Source of the DNA: Niveibacterium sp. 24ML
GTDB taxonomy: Bacteria > Pseudomonadota > Gammaproteobacteria > Burkholderiales > Rhodocyclaceae
Length of the DNA stretch: 64,000 nucleotides
Assembly: GCF_026586805.1 (NCBI RefSeq)
Contig: NZ_JAPFHA010000021.1
Location: 35,780 to 99,779 of the forward strand
Direction: 5' to 3'
Under the pieces are notes generated by a model. That model had not been told where the DNA came from. It made no database searches and saw nothing but the letters and a program-made list of their open reading frames with translations. Positions 9,260-18,954 of the stretch are shown here, in pieces (positions within the stretch are counted from its first letter, which is position 1; every line of letters starts with the position of its first letter). The position numbers and the translations under genes were made by a program.

Positions 9260-9793
9260 ATGAAACTCATCATTCTCGACCGCGACGGTGTCATCAACAT
9301 CGACTCCGCGCAGTTCATCAAGTCGCCCGACGAATGGCGGCCGATTCCCGGCAGCCTTGAAGCCATCGCGCGCTTGAACGAGGCCGGCTACCGTGTTGTC
9401 GTGGCCTCGAACCAGAGCGGCGTTGGGCGTGGTCTTTTCGACATGGATACGCTCAACGCCATCCACGAAAAGATGACCAAGCTGCTGGCGCAGGCGGGCG
9501 GGCGCATTGATGCCATCTTCTTCTGCCCGCACCCGGCCGATTCCACCTGCGACTGCCGCAAGCCTCGCGCCGGCATGCTGCGCGAGATCTCGGCGCGCTT
9601 CAACGTCGACCTCAAGGGCGTGCCGACGGTGGGCGACAGTCTGCGTGACTTGCTTGCGGGCGAAGAGGTTGGTTGCGAGTTGTTCCTCGTTCTGACAGGG
9701 AAGGGTGAACGCACGGTCAACGATCCAAAGGTGCCGGCGGGCACCCGTGTCTTTGCGGATCTGGCCGCGGTGACTGACGCACTGATTGCATGA
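9260..9793 (+). CDS. gmhB: D-glycero-beta-D-manno-heptose 1,7-bisphosphate 7-phosphatase
   Basis: 177 aa HAD phosphatase. The catalytic motif DRDGVIN is near residue 5, and the zinc-binding CPH...CDC segment (CPHPADSTCDCRKP) distinguishes GmhB from other HAD enzymes. It removes the C7 phosphate in ADP-heptose synthesis for LPS inner core. Typical betaproteobacterial place after glyS and before plsC; its stop overlaps the plsC start by 4 bases (ATGA), indicating translational coupling. Confidence 0.95.
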   Translation: MKLIILDRDGVINIDSAQFIKSPDEWRPIPGSLEAIARLNEAGYRVVVASNQSGVGRGLFDMDTLNAIHEKMTKLLAQAGGRIDAIFFCPHPADSTCDCRKPRAGMLREISARFNVDLKGVPTVGDSLRDLLAGEEVGCELFLVLTGKGERTVNDPKVPAGTRVFADLAAVTDALIA

Positions 9794-10572
9794 AGTCGGC
9801 AGCAGACGGCTCGGCACTGTCGCTGATCGGGCCCTTGCTGCGATCGGCGCTGTTCCTGTTGCTGCAGTTGCTGGTGACCGTGCCTTACGCGCTGCTGGCG
9901 GTGCTGAGCTTTCCCTTGCCGGCGCAGCGTCGCTATCACCTGATCATGGGCTGGTGCCGGGTGAATGTGCGAATGATCCAGCGCATTCTGGGCATTCGCT
10001 GGCGGATCGAAGGCTGGGAGAACCTGCCGCAAGGGCCCGCGGTCGTGCTCTCAAAGCATCAGTCCGCGCTTGAAACCATCCTTTTCCCGGTGCTGTTTCC
10101 GCCGCAGAGCTTCGTGCTCAAGCGCGAGCTTTACTGGCTGCCCTTCTTCGGCTGGGGGCTCGCGATGCTGCCGATGATTGCGATTGATCGTTCGCGCGGC
10201 GCCGATGCGATGACCCAGGTGAAGCTCGAAGGCGCGCGGCGTCTGTCGGAAGGCTGGTGGGTGTCGGTGTACCCGGAGGGCACGCGCATGCCGGTGGGTG
10301 GGCGCCGCCGCTACAAACTGGGGGGCGCGACCCTGGCCGCCTACGCGGGCGCGCCGATCGTCCCGGTGGCGCTTAACACCGGCGAGCTGTGGCCGCGCAG
10401 GGCGTTCATCAAGTACCCGGGCGAGGCCCTGATCATCGTTGGTCCGGCAATCGAAACGGCAGGGCGAAGCCCTGAGGTGGTGAATGCCGAGGTCGAAGCC
10501 TGGATCGAAACCACCATGCACACCCGCTTTCCGCACCACTACATGCGCAAGCAGCAGACGGTGAGTATTTGA
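9790..10572 (+). CDS. plsC: 1-acyl-sn-glycerol-3-phosphate acyltransferase family protein
   Basis: 260 aa. A hydrophobic N-terminal segment (about residues 10-40) anchors it in the inner membrane; then come the acyltransferase blocks: KHQSALETI and VYPEGTR. Block 1 is HX4E and not the textbook HX4D; the same swap is seen in PlsC-like relatives of this neighbourhood, so it is probably functional. It transfers an acyl chain to lysophosphatidic acid or another lysophospholipid. Overlaps gmhB by 4 bases. Confidence 0.88.
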   Translation: MKSAADGSALSLIGPLLRSALFLLLQLLVTVPYALLAVLSFPLPAQRRYHLIMGWCRVNVRMIQRILGIRWRIEGWENLPQGPAVVLSKHQSALETILFPVLFPPQSFVLKRELYWLPFFGWGLAMLPMIAIDRSRGADAMTQVKLEGARRLSEGWWVSVYPEGTRMPVGGRRRYKLGGATLAAYAGAPIVPVALNTGELWPRRAFIKYPGEALIIVGPAIETAGRSPEVVNAEVEAWIETTMHTRFPHHYMRKQQTVSI

Positions 10573-10597
10573 GCGGCGCAATGCGGGGCTCTGACTC

Positions 10598-11368
10598 ATG
10601 CTGACGCGGGCGGTGACGCGCATGCTCGGTGCAGCAGCGCCGCCCCCGCAGCTGCGGGAGATCGTGTTCGGCGCGCGTGCGGTGGCCTACACCCTTAAGC
10701 GCAGCGCCCGCAAGACGCTGGGGATGAAGGTGGACGCCGCCGGCGTGACGGTGACGATACCGATGCGTGCGACCCTGGCCGAAGCCGAAGCCTTCATCCG
10801 CAAGAATGCGGCCTGGCTGATCGAAAAGCTCGATGCGCGCGCAGCGCGCGTACTGCCGGCGCCCTTCGAGCTGGTCGATGGAGCGGTCCTGCCGGTGCTT
10901 GGGCTGCCCTGCACGATTCGCCTGCAGCACGGCGTTGCGCGGGCACGCTGGATCGAGGGCCACTTCGAACGCGAACTCCACCTGCCGCTGCGCCCGGGCC
11001 AGAACCCGCGCCTGATGCTGCGGCGGGTGCTGCAACGCCATGCCTTGGACTACTTCGGCGGTCGGCTGGACGAATACCTGCACCGGCTCGCGATGACGCA
11101 CCCGGATGTTCCGCGCCCGGCGCTTTCACTGACCGGCGCGAAGACGCGTTGGGGCAGTTGCAGCCGGCACAGCGGCATCCGCCTGAACTGGCGTTTGATC
11201 CACTTTGAGCACGCGTTGATCGACTATGTTGTTGCGCACGAGGTCGCGCACCTGATCGAGATGAACCACTCGCCACGCTTCTGGTCTGTGGTGGAATTGC
11301 TTTGCCCGGCGTGGCGTGAGGCGCGCGCCGAGCTCAAGGCCCGCGGCCATGTGCTGCCGGAAATCTGA
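10598..11368 (+). CDS. YgjP-like (DUF45) zinc metallopeptidase
   Basis: 256 aa with the YgjP/SprT-like signature: [18 protein letters not shown], then the zinc motif [16 protein letters not shown] (HExxH with a following His). The N-terminal half ([17 protein letters not shown]) is the usual beta-rich region of this family. Predicted cytoplasmic. Cellular substrate unknown. Fourth gene of the glyQS-gmhB-plsC-ygjP-gloA block. A second in-frame ATG at 10622 is an alternative start. Confidence 0.85.
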   Translation: MLTRAVTRMLGAAAPPPQLREIVFGARAVAYTLKRSARKTLGMKVDAAGVTVTIPMRATLAEAEAFIRKNAAWLIEKLDARAARVLPAPFELVDGAVLPVLGLPCTIRLQHGVARARWIEGHFERELHLPLRPGQNPRLMLRRVLQRHALDYFGGRLDEYLHRLAMTHPDVPRPALSLTGAKTRWGSCSRHSGIRLNWRLIHFEHALIDYVVAHEVAHLIEMNHSPRFWSVVELLCPAWREARAELKARGHVLPEI

Positions 11369-11472
11369 ACACCTGTGAGTCCGCGCGACGCTACCGATCC
11401 CCGGCCTGCCGCTCCGCGAACTCCCCACTCCCGACTCACCACTCTCTTAATACTTCACCGAAAGGAAGCCCC

Positions 11473-11859
11473 ATGCGAATCCTCCACACCATGTTGCGCG
11501 TTGGCGATCTGGACCGTTCGATCAAGTTCTACACCGAAGTGCTGGGCATGCGCCTGCTGCGTCGGAACGATTACCCCGACGGCAAATTCACGCTGGCCTT
11601 CATCGGCTATCAGGAAGAAAGCGAAGGCGCGGTGATCGAGCTGACGCACAACTGGGGCGTCGAGTCGTACGAGCTTGGCTCCGGCTATGGCCACATTGCG
11701 CTTGAGGTGGAAGACGCCTACGCGGCATGTGCCGAGATCAAGGCGCGCGGCGGTATCGTGACGCGCGAGGCGGGCCCGATGAAGCACGGCACCACCGTGA
11801 TCGCTTTCGTGCAAGACCCCGATGGCTACAAGGTCGAGCTGATCCAGCGCAAGGCCTGA
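11473..11859 (+). CDS. gloA: Lactoylglutathione lyase (glyoxalase I)
   Basis: 128 aa, standard length. VOC fold with metal ligands in the expected places: His5 in [14 protein letters not shown], Glu in the [10 protein letters not shown] strand, His in GYGHIALEV and Glu in GYKVELIQ near the end. Isomerises the methylglyoxal-glutathione hemithioacetal to S-lactoylglutathione. AAGGA precedes the ATG at good spacing. Convergent with the HD-GYP gene, 9 bases apart. Confidence 0.96.
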   Translation: MRILHTMLRVGDLDRSIKFYTEVLGMRLLRRNDYPDGKFTLAFIGYQEESEGAVIELTHNWGVESYELGSGYGHIALEVEDAYAACAEIKARGGIVTREAGPMKHGTTVIAFVQDPDGYKVELIQRKA

Positions 11860-11868
11860 ACGGCGGGC

Positions 11869-12900
11869 TCAGTCCGCGTGGCGGGCGCGGATCTCCAGCA
11901 CTTCGTGCCAGTTCGCCAGAAAGATGTCGACGCAGGTCGGGTCGAAGTGGGTGCCGCGCCCTTGCACAAGGAAGGCGCGGGCGTCTTCCAACTCCCAGGC
12001 CTTCTTGTAGGGGCGGGAGGACGTAAGCGCATCGAAGACATCGGCGACGGCCACGATGCGGCCGATCAGCGGGATCTCTTCGCCCTTGAGCCCACGCGGA
12101 TAGCCGCTGCCGTCGAATTTCTCATGATGGGTGTGTGCGATTTCGGCCCCCATCTGCAACACGGGTGAGGCCGAGTTCTTGAGAATGTCGTAGCCCATTG
12201 TTGCGTGCCGCTTCATCACTTCGAACTCTTCCGGCGTGAGCCGCCCGGGTTTTTGCAGGATCGCATCGGGCGTCCCGAGCTTGCCCACGTCATGCATCTG
12301 CGCGGCGTCGAGCAGCATCTCGCAAGTGCTGGCTTCCAGCGCCAGCCCTCGCGCGATCAGCGCCGAGAACAGCGCCATACGCTGGATGTGCGAGCCGGTT
12401 TCCGGGTCGCGAAACTCGGCCGCCTTGGCCAGGCGGGTGACGGTTTCCCGCTCGCGCGCATGGATGTCGGCGGTGGCCTGCTTGACGGCTTTGTCCAGCT
12501 CTTCGGCGCGGTTGGCCAGCCGCAGCGAGTGCTCACGCAGGTGCAGCATGTTGCGGGCACGCGGGATGAATTCGTTCTTGTCGATCGGTTTCGACAGGAA
12601 ATCGGTCGCGCCGCTCTCGAGCGCCATGTAGCGCACTTCTCGTTCGTGCGCGGCGGTCACCATCAGGATCGGCACTTCCGCGACATGCGGATTGCCGCGA
12701 AAGCGCCGGATCAGCTCCAGGCCGTCGAGCGTCGGCATCATGTAGTCGACGATCAGCAAGTCAGGTTCATGTGCAAGGCAGTGCGCCAGGCCTTCTTCCG
12801 GATCACTGAAGCAATGGGTTTCGTTCGATCCCACCCTGCTGACCAACGCTTGCATCAGCGCGAGGTTAACCGGCGTGTCGTCGATGATGACCACGTTCAT
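11869..12900 (-). CDS. Response regulator with HD-GYP phosphodiesterase domain
   Basis: 343 aa from ATG 12900 (MNVVIIDDTPVNLAL). REC domain (about 1-120) with acidic pair Asp7-Asp8 and phospho-acceptor Asp52 (LLIVDYMMP); then a linker helix and an HD-GYP domain with intact HD (MHDVGKLGTPD) and HHEKFDGSGYP motifs. HD-GYP domains hydrolyse cyclic di-GMP. It lies 37 bases downstream of the histidine kinase gene and is very likely its output. The open frame runs further upstream, into the kinase 3' end, but the REC family start is clear. Confidence 0.93.
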   Translation of the reverse strand: MNVVIIDDTPVNLALMQALVSRVGSNETHCFSDPEEGLAHCLAHEPDLLIVDYMMPTLDGLELIRRFRGNPHVAEVPILMVTAAHEREVRYMALESGATDFLSKPIDKNEFIPRARNMLHLREHSLRLANRAEELDKAVKQATADIHARERETVTRLAKAAEFRDPETGSHIQRMALFSALIARGLALEASTCEMLLDAAQMHDVGKLGTPDAILQKPGRLTPEEFEVMKRHATMGYDILKNSASPVLQMGAEIAHTHHEKFDGSGYPRGLKGEEIPLIGRIVAVADVFDALTSSRPYKKAWELEDARAFLVQGRGTHFDPTCVDIFLANWHEVLEIRARHAD

Positions 12901-12937
12901 CGCGGCGCTCTCTTCCGTTGTGCAGGTGCAGCGGCAT

Positions 12938-15307
12938 TCATGTGAGTTCGGCCTCTGATTCGCCGGGCGTCTGCGGGGCATTGCGCGGCAGCGTGATCAC
13001 GAAGCGGGTGCCGGCGCCGGGGCTGCTTTCCACGTGCACATTGCCGCCCAGCATCCCGGTGACGATGTTGTACACGATGTTCAGGCCCAGGCCAGAGCCG
13101 CCCTGACCGAATTTGGTGGTGAAGAAGGGGTCAAAAATCTGCGGCAGGTTCTCTGCCGAGATGCCGTGTCCGTTGTCGCTGAACTCGATCTTGACGTAAT
13201 CGGCACCCGCTTTCTCGGCGCTGATGCGGATCTGGCCGCCCGCACCGGGGTCGAAGGCATGCGCCACGGCGTTCGTGCTCAGGTTGGTAATGACTTGGCC
13301 GAGCGGGCCGGGGAAGCTGTCGAACTCAAGGCCTTCGGGGATCTCGTTGCTGAAACTGCAGCCGGATTTGCGGAAGGTCGGAGCCAGGGTGACTTCGATC
13401 TCTCGCGCGATTTCACGCAAATCGAAGCTGCGGCGGCGCGAGCCGGTCTGATCCACGGCGACCTGCTTGAAGCTTGAGACCAGGTCGGCCGCCCGGTGCA
13501 GGTTGCGCAGCAAGGTGTCATTGCCGTCGGCCAGCCCGGAGAGAAAATCGGTCAGCGTGCTGCGCCGCAGTCCGCTTTCCAGCGCACGGCTCACTTCAAC
13601 CCGCTGGTCTTCGAGCGTGCTGGCCACCATCAGGCAGTTGCCGATCGGGGTGTTCAGTTCGTGGGCGATGCCGGCGACCAGGCGGCCCAGGCTGGCGAGC
13701 TTTTCGCTGCGAACCAGCTCTTTCTGGGTTGATTGCAGCCGGTTGAGCAATTGCTCCAGTTCGCGGTTGGCAGATTCAAGGTCGTGGGTGCGGCGGGCGA
13801 CCTTCTCTTCGAGCGTGCGGTTGATGTCTTCGACTTCGGCCTTGGCGTTGATGATCGGCGTCACGTCGATCGCACTCCAGACGAAGCAGGCGCTGCCGTG
13901 CAGGGTGAGATGACGGCCGGCAATGTCGTAGCAGCCGCGCCGGCCATCGCTGCCGAGCAACCAGGCGCTCGCCTTTTCCTGGTTGTCGGTCGCGGTGTGC
14001 ATGGCGGTGAAGCGTTCGGCGTCTTCCGGTGCGGCCCACAGGCCCAGGCGTTCGAGCGGCGTGCCGATGCAGTCGCTGAGGCTGCGCCCGAACTCGTGTT
14101 CGAACTGGGTGTTCAGGTCAAGCACCTTGGCGCCATGCTCCAGGTCGACAATGCACAGCGCCACCGGGGCATGGTGGAAGAGGGCGGCAAATCGCTGCTC
14201 GCTTTCGCGCAGGGCCTCTTCGGCGGCGCGCTCTTGCGTGATGTCGCGCAGATTCCATACCAGCAGCTCTTCGCCGCCGGCATTGAACAGGCGGGCCGAG
14301 GCTTCAAGCAGCAGGCCGACGCCGTCGCGGTTGCGCATCCACACTTCGCGCCCGGCAAGCAGCCCGTACTGGTTGATCTCGGCGACGCAGCTGCGCCGGT
14401 CGTTGTCATCGACCCACAGGTTGATGTCGCTCGCGACCTTGCCGATCACTTGCCCCTGGTCGTAGCCGAAGGTGCGCTCCCAGGCCGGGTTCACCATCAG
14501 GAACAGGCCGTCATCCTTGCGTGTGACCGACATCGGGGCGGCCGTGAGTGCGAACACGGTGGCAAGGCGCTCTTCCGACTCGCGCCGCCCGGCTTCTGCG
14601 CGTTGGCGCTCGTCCAGTTCGCGGGCGAGCGCGTCGTTCTGCGTGCCAAGGTCGGCAAACAGCCCAAGCAGCTCTTTCCGGGTGACTTCCAGGCGACTGG
14701 CGAGGTGCCCGATCTCGTCGTCGCCGCGCGACGGGATCTCCTGATCGAGCTGGCCGCGCGCCAGCGCATCGGCCGCAGCGCCCAGTGAATCGAGTGGTGC
14801 CACCAGGCGGCGCCGCAAGAGCCAGAAGATCAGGCCCGCGGCAAGCGCCAGCTGGATCAGCGTGGTGCCGACAAAGGCCTTGATTTGCCTGAGCTGTTGC
14901 GCACGGACGGTGTCGCCGGTGACGCCGACGTTCACCGTGCCCAGTTCGCGATCCTTGTAGATGACTTTGCGCGCTGTCAGCCTGACATTGGCGCCGGGCT
15001 GCCCGCGCTTGATTTCAAGCAGTGCGCCGGCAGTGCGATCGACGATGGTGAGGGTGACGACATCCGGATCACTCAGAACCGCTTCAACCAGCGGACGCAC
15101 CGCGTCGGGGCTCAGGTTCCAGAGGGGTTCGCGCGCGCCGAAGGCGAGGATGTTCGCGTACTGATCAAGCTGCAGGGCGATGCGGCGCTCAACTTCTGCC
15201 TGATAGCTTTGATACAGGAGGGGCCACGCCAGAACCGCAGGCAGCGCCAAGCCAAGGGCGACGAAGAGCAGAATCGACGTGCGCAGCGATCGTTTTCTTC
15301 TGGGCAT
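12938..15307 (-). CDS. Membrane sensor histidine kinase (HAMP-PAS-PAS-HisKA-HATPase)
   Basis: 789 aa. Two transmembrane helices (about 11-32 and 143-165) enclose a periplasmic sensor region of about 110 residues. Next are HAMP (PLDSLGAAADALARGQLD, ~171-220), two PAS domains (~245-360 and ~370-485), a coiled coil (~486-535), the phospho-acceptor His549 in AGIAHELNTP and a complete ATPase domain (FSDNGHGIS, FDPFFTTKFGQGGSGLGL). The signal is unknown. It should phosphorylate the downstream HD-GYP regulator, so linking an external cue to c-di-GMP turnover (inference from adjacency). Confidence 0.92.
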   Translation of the reverse strand: MPRRKRSLRTSILLFVALGLALPAVLAWPLLYQSYQAEVERRIALQLDQYANILAFGAREPLWNLSPDAVRPLVEAVLSDPDVVTLTIVDRTAGALLEIKRGQPGANVRLTARKVIYKDRELGTVNVGVTGDTVRAQQLRQIKAFVGTTLIQLALAAGLIFWLLRRRLVAPLDSLGAAADALARGQLDQEIPSRGDDEIGHLASRLEVTRKELLGLFADLGTQNDALARELDERQRAEAGRRESEERLATVFALTAAPMSVTRKDDGLFLMVNPAWERTFGYDQGQVIGKVASDINLWVDDNDRRSCVAEINQYGLLAGREVWMRNRDGVGLLLEASARLFNAGGEELLVWNLRDITQERAAEEALRESEQRFAALFHHAPVALCIVDLEHGAKVLDLNTQFEHEFGRSLSDCIGTPLERLGLWAAPEDAERFTAMHTATDNQEKASAWLLGSDGRRGCYDIAGRHLTLHGSACFVWSAIDVTPIINAKAEVEDINRTLEEKVARRTHDLESANRELEQLLNRLQSTQKELVRSEKLASLGRLVAGIAHELNTPIGNCLMVASTLEDQRVEVSRALESGLRRSTLTDFLSGLADGNDTLLRNLHRAADLVSSFKQVAVDQTGSRRRSFDLREIAREIEVTLAPTFRKSGCSFSNEIPEGLEFDSFPGPLGQVITNLSTNAVAHAFDPGAGGQIRISAEKAGADYVKIEFSDNGHGISAENLPQIFDPFFTTKFGQGGSGLGLNIVYNIVTGMLGGNVHVESSPGAGTRFVITLPRNAPQTPGESEAELT

Positions 15308-15442
15308 GGGCGGCAGCGGGCCGGAAGGTCTTCCAGAGTGTAATTACGGTTCGCGGCGCGCCAACTTCAGTCTGATTCGAAAAAAACTTCAGAACCGATA
15401 CTGGCGGCGGGCGCAGCGCGAGAGGCGCGCCCGCCGACACGG

Positions 15443-15880
15443 CTACTTGATGCCGAGCAGCTCCACTTCAAACTGAAGCGTCGCGTTCGGCGGAATCACG
15501 CCGCCCGCGCCGCGCTGCCCGTATGCGATTGCCGGCGGGCAAATCAGCTTGGCTTTGCCGCCGACCTTGATCTTCTGCACGCCTTCGGTCCAGCACGAGA
15601 TCACTCGGGTCAGCGGAAATTCCGCCGGTTCGTTGCGCGCGTAAGAGCTGTCGAACTCTTTGCCGTCGGGCAGGGTGCCGCGGTAGTGCACCTTGACCGT
15701 GTCGGTGACTTTGGGCGTGGCGCCTTTGCCCTCTTGCAGCGATACAAACACCAGGCCCGAGGCGGTGGTGACCGCGCCCGGCTCCTTCGCCACGCGGGCA
15801 GCCAGTTCGGCGCCGGCGTCGGCAGCGGCAAAAGCGGGGGTGATGGCCAATGCGGCCAGCAGGGTGATGATCGACTTCAC
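15443..15880 (-). CDS. FKBP-type peptidyl-prolyl cis-trans isomerase, exported
   Basis: 145 aa from GTG 15880, chosen because GGAGG lies six bases upstream and because it gives a clean signal peptide ([17 protein letters not shown]). The mature part is an FKBP domain: [43 protein letters not shown]. Predicted periplasmic folding helper. The key FKBP aromatic positions are partly changed ([15 protein letters not shown]), as is common in short FkpA-like proteins. Alone, upstream of nothing co-directional within 130 bases. Confidence 0.88.
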   Translation of the reverse strand: MKSIITLLAALAITPAFAAADAGAELAARVAKEPGAVTTASGLVFVSLQEGKGATPKVTDTVKVHYRGTLPDGKEFDSSYARNEPAEFPLTRVISCWTEGVQKIKVGGKAKLICPPAIAYGQRGAGGVIPPNATLQFEVELLGIK

Positions 15881-16139
15881 GGGTATCCTCCGAGGGGTTG
15901 AGCGCAGAAGCATACGACAGACGCGCTTTACGCCGTGTTTCACCAGTTATTGCAGAGGATTCGCAGGGCGCCGCGCGGCGATGATCGCGCGGACCTTGCG
16001 CCAGCGTGGGGGCGCCATGCCCCGGCGCGGCCGGTGCAAAGGCCCGAGCGACCGGACCTTGGCGGGCGTGATTCGTACTCAGGCCCGCGCTTCGGTAGAC
16101 TGCCGCCTTTGTGTGCGAATTTTCCCCAAGGCGGTATCG

Positions 16140-17438
16140 ATGAGTCTGCGAGTCCTGACCGGCATCACCACGACCGGCACCCCCCACCTCGGCAATTACG
16201 TTGGCGCGATCCGCCCGGCGATCCTGGCCAGCCAGCAACCGGCGACCGAGAGTTTCTTCTTCCTCGCCGACTACCACGCGCTGATCAAGTGCGACGACCC
16301 GGACCGCATCGAGCGTTCGCGTCTGGCGATTGCCGCAACCTGGCTCGCCGCCGGGCTCGATACCTCGCGCGTCGTGTTCTACCGCCAGAGCGACATCCCC
16401 GAGATCCCCGAGCTGACCTGGCTGCTGACCTGCGTCACCGCCAAGGGATTGATGAACCGCGCGCACGCCTACAAGGCCTCGGTGGACCAGAACGAGCTGG
16501 CCGGCAACGAGCCGGACGATGGCGTGACGATGGGCCTCTTCAGCTACCCGATCCTGATGGCGGCGGACATCCTGATGTTCAACGCCAACAAGGTGCCGGT
16601 GGGGCGTGACCAGGTGCAGCACATCGAGATGGCGCGCGATGTGGCGCAGCGCTTCAATCACCTGTTCGGCAAGGGGCAGCAATTCTTCGTGCTGCCCGAG
16701 GCGGTGGTGGACGAGGCGGTGGCGACGCTGCCCGGCCTTGATGGCCGCAAGATGTCCAAGAGTTACGACAACACCATTCCGTTGTTCGAGGGCGGCCCCA
16801 AGGGCCTGCGCGACGCGATCGCACGGATCGTCACGGATTCGCGCCTGCCCGGCGAGCCGAAGGAACCGGAAGGCTCGAACCTCGTCGCGATCTACGATGC
16901 CTTTGCCACGCCGGCCGAGCGCGAGAGCTTCCGTGCCGAGTTGCGCGCCGGCCTTGCCTGGGGTGAAGCCAAGCAGCGCCTGGTGGCCCTGCTCGAGCGC
17001 GAGATCGGCCCGATGCGCGCGCGCTACGAAGCGTTGATTGCCGACCCGGCCAAGATCGAAGCCGCGCTGCAGGAAGGTGCCCGCAAGGCGCGCGCGATTG
17101 CCACGCCCCTGCTGGCGCAGCTGCGTGAGGCGGTGGGCCTGCGCACCATGGCGGCGCCCGTACAAGCGGCTGCCAAGGTGGAGAAGGCGGCAGCGTCGCA
17201 GCCGGTGTTCAAGCAGTACCGCGAGGCCGATGGCCGCTTCTACTTCAAGCTCACTGCTGCGCAGGGCCACCTGCTACTGCAGAGCGCAGGTTTCGATGGC
17301 GGGCGCGATGCCGGCCAGTGGGTGGCGAAGCTGAAGAAGGAAGGCGCCGCCGCCCTCGCCGGCGCGCCGGTGACGGCCGCCGAAGGCGTGAGCGCCGACG
17401 AAATTGCGGCCGCGCTGGCGAGCTTCGCCGAAGACTGA
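16140..17438 (+). CDS. trpS: Tryptophan-tRNA ligase with C-terminal extra domain
   Basis: 432 aa from ATG 16140 ([23 protein letters not shown]). Class I synthetase with the HIGH-like TPHLGN motif (residues ~13-18) and KMSKS ([11 protein letters not shown]). Most TrpS proteins are about 330-350 aa; here residues ~345-432 form an added part with an Ala-rich linker and a domain ([13 protein letters not shown]...[10 protein letters not shown]) resembling the DUF1508/YegP fold. Similar long TrpS forms occur in Betaproteobacteria. The extra domain's role is unknown. The next gene begins two bases after the stop. Confidence 0.95.
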   Translation: MSLRVLTGITTTGTPHLGNYVGAIRPAILASQQPATESFFFLADYHALIKCDDPDRIERSRLAIAATWLAAGLDTSRVVFYRQSDIPEIPELTWLLTCVTAKGLMNRAHAYKASVDQNELAGNEPDDGVTMGLFSYPILMAADILMFNANKVPVGRDQVQHIEMARDVAQRFNHLFGKGQQFFVLPEAVVDEAVATLPGLDGRKMSKSYDNTIPLFEGGPKGLRDAIARIVTDSRLPGEPKEPEGSNLVAIYDAFATPAERESFRAELRAGLAWGEAKQRLVALLEREIGPMRARYEALIADPAKIEAALQEGARKARAIATPLLAQLREAVGLRTMAAPVQAAAKVEKAAASQPVFKQYREADGRFYFKLTAAQGHLLLQSAGFDGGRDAGQWVAKLKKEGAAALAGAPVTAAEGVSADEIAAALASFAED

Positions 17439-17440
17439 GC

Positions 17441-18085
17441 GTGGCAGCCCCGCGGCTGGTGATCTTCGATTGCGACGGCGTGCTGGTCGATAGCGAGCCG
17501 CTGGCTAACCGCAAGCTCATCGAGCATGCGGCGGCGTTCGGGCTGCAGCTCGATCCGGACGCGACGCTGCGCGAGTTCAACGGCGCAGCCTTGCGCCATC
17601 GCGTCAGCACGCTTGCCGCACGCCACGGCTGGACGCCACCGCCCGATTTCGTCGCGCAGGTGGATGCGGCGATCGACGCGTCGGTCGGCGAGGCAGCGGT
17701 CATTCCCGGCGTTGCGGCGGTGCTTGACGGGCTTGTTCGCGGCAGCGTTCCGGTGTGCCTGGCCTCGAACAGCCGCCATGCCGAGATCCAGTTGCGGCTT
17801 GAACACGCCGGCCTCGTCGGGCGTTTTGCGCGCTGCTTCAGCGGCGCCGAAGACGTACCCCGCCCGAAGCCCGCGCCTGACATCTACCTGCATGCCGCGA
17901 AAACGATGGGCGTGGCGCCCGCCGATTGCGTTGTGATCGAAGACAGCGAGAACGGTATCCGCGCCGCGATTGCCGCGGGCATGCGGGTGCTCGGCTTTGC
18001 GCGTTTCACGCCTGCCGGGCGGATACGCGCGCTGGGCGCGACGCCCTTTGCCGGCATGGCGGAACTGCCGGCGCTGATCGGCTGA
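17441..18085 (+). CDS. HAD family phosphatase (beta-phosphoglucomutase-like)
   Basis: 214 aa from GTG 17441, two bases after the trpS stop. HAD motif I IFDCDGVLVDSEPL, motif II ASNSRH, motif III PKPAPDIYL and motif IV VIEDSENGIRAAIAAG are all intact. The helical cap places it in subfamily IA with phosphoglycolate phosphatase and beta-phosphoglucomutase relatives. Substrate unknown. Likely cotranscribed with trpS and the following CPBP gene, which starts five bases after its stop. Confidence 0.88.
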   Translation: MAAPRLVIFDCDGVLVDSEPLANRKLIEHAAAFGLQLDPDATLREFNGAALRHRVSTLAARHGWTPPPDFVAQVDAAIDASVGEAAVIPGVAAVLDGLVRGSVPVCLASNSRHAEIQLRLEHAGLVGRFARCFSGAEDVPRPKPAPDIYLHAAKTMGVAPADCVVIEDSENGIRAAIAAGMRVLGFARFTPAGRIRALGATPFAGMAELPALIG

Positions 18086-18090
18086 ATGCC

Positions 18091-18954
18091 GTGCTGACCC
18101 TGTTGGCCTACCTGCTGCTTGGCTTGGCGATTGTCGCGGTATGGCTGCCGCCGCTTCGCGGCCGCTGGCCGGTCTGGCCTTTCCCCTTTCTGCTGGCCTG
18201 TGCCTGCGGCTTCGCCGGGGGCGCCCTGTCCAGTGCCGCGCTGCTTGCGTTGAGCGTGCTCGCGGCACTCGCGCATGCCGCGCGGCAAGCGGATCGCACC
18301 GGCGTGCGTGGCGCAGCGATGCTGACAGCGGCGCTGCTCGCGCTGGCGCTGGCCTTGCATCGGATACCCGGTTTCACGCCGCCCCTGTTGCTTGACGCGC
18401 TGCGCCTGAGCGCCGATTCCACACCGTTCACGCTGTATGCGCGGTTTGATACCGGCGCGGCGGGGCTGATCTTGCTGGCGAGTTTCTGCCGCCGCTGCGA
18501 GTCTCGGGCGGATTGGCGCGCCCTCGCGCCGCCCACGATGCTGGTTGCGGCGGCGACGATGCTGCTGGTGACGGGCGGGTCTGTCCTGGCTGGCTATGTT
18601 CGGTTTGATCCGAAGCTGCCGTCCTTTACCTTGGTGTTCCTTGCGGTGAATTTGCTGTTCACCTGTGTTGCCGAGGAAGCCTTCTTTCGCGGCCTGATTC
18701 AGCACCGGCTTGCTGTGGCGCTGGCCGGGCGCGCCGGCGCTGCGTACCTGCCGGTGTTGGCAAGCAGTGTGCTGTTCGGCGCAGCCCATGCTGGCGGCGG
18801 CCTGCACTACGCACTGATCGCAACGCTGGCCGGCATCGGTTACGGCATTGCCTACGCCCGGACCCGGCGGATCGAGGCGGCGGTGCTGGTGCACTTTGCG
18901 GTGAACGCGCTGCACTTTCTCCTCTTCTCCTATCCGCGCCTGGGCGGGCCTTAG
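18091..18954 (+). CDS. CPBP (CAAX/Abi) family intramembrane glutamic protease
   Basis: 287 aa from GTG 18091. About eight hydrophobic helices. The C-terminal half holds the CPBP motifs: CVAEEAFFRGLIQHRL (EExxxR), FGAAHAGGG and a final HFAVNALHF segment. Members cleave prenylated proteins or act in bacteriocin immunity; in bacteria most are uncharacterised. Last gene of the trpS-HAD-CPBP run. Confidence 0.85.
   Translation: MLTLLAYLLLGLAIVAVWLPPLRGRWPVWPFPFLLACACGFAGGALSSAALLALSVLAALAHAARQADRTGVRGAAMLTAALLALALALHRIPGFTPPLLLDALRLSADSTPFTLYARFDTGAAGLILLASFCRRCESRADWRALAPPTMLVAAATMLLVTGGSVLAGYVRFDPKLPSFTLVFLAVNLLFTCVAEEAFFRGLIQHRLAVALAGRAGAAYLPVLASSVLFGAAHAGGGLHYALIATLAGIGYGIAYARTRRIEAAVLVHFAVNALHFLLFSYPRLGGP

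Noticed and set aside
6917..9817. A 966-codon open frame on the minus strand across glyS and gmhB
   Set aside because: It is antisense to two certain genes, low in complexity (rich in Arg, His, Gln), and has no family resemblance; such frames are usual in GC-rich DNA.
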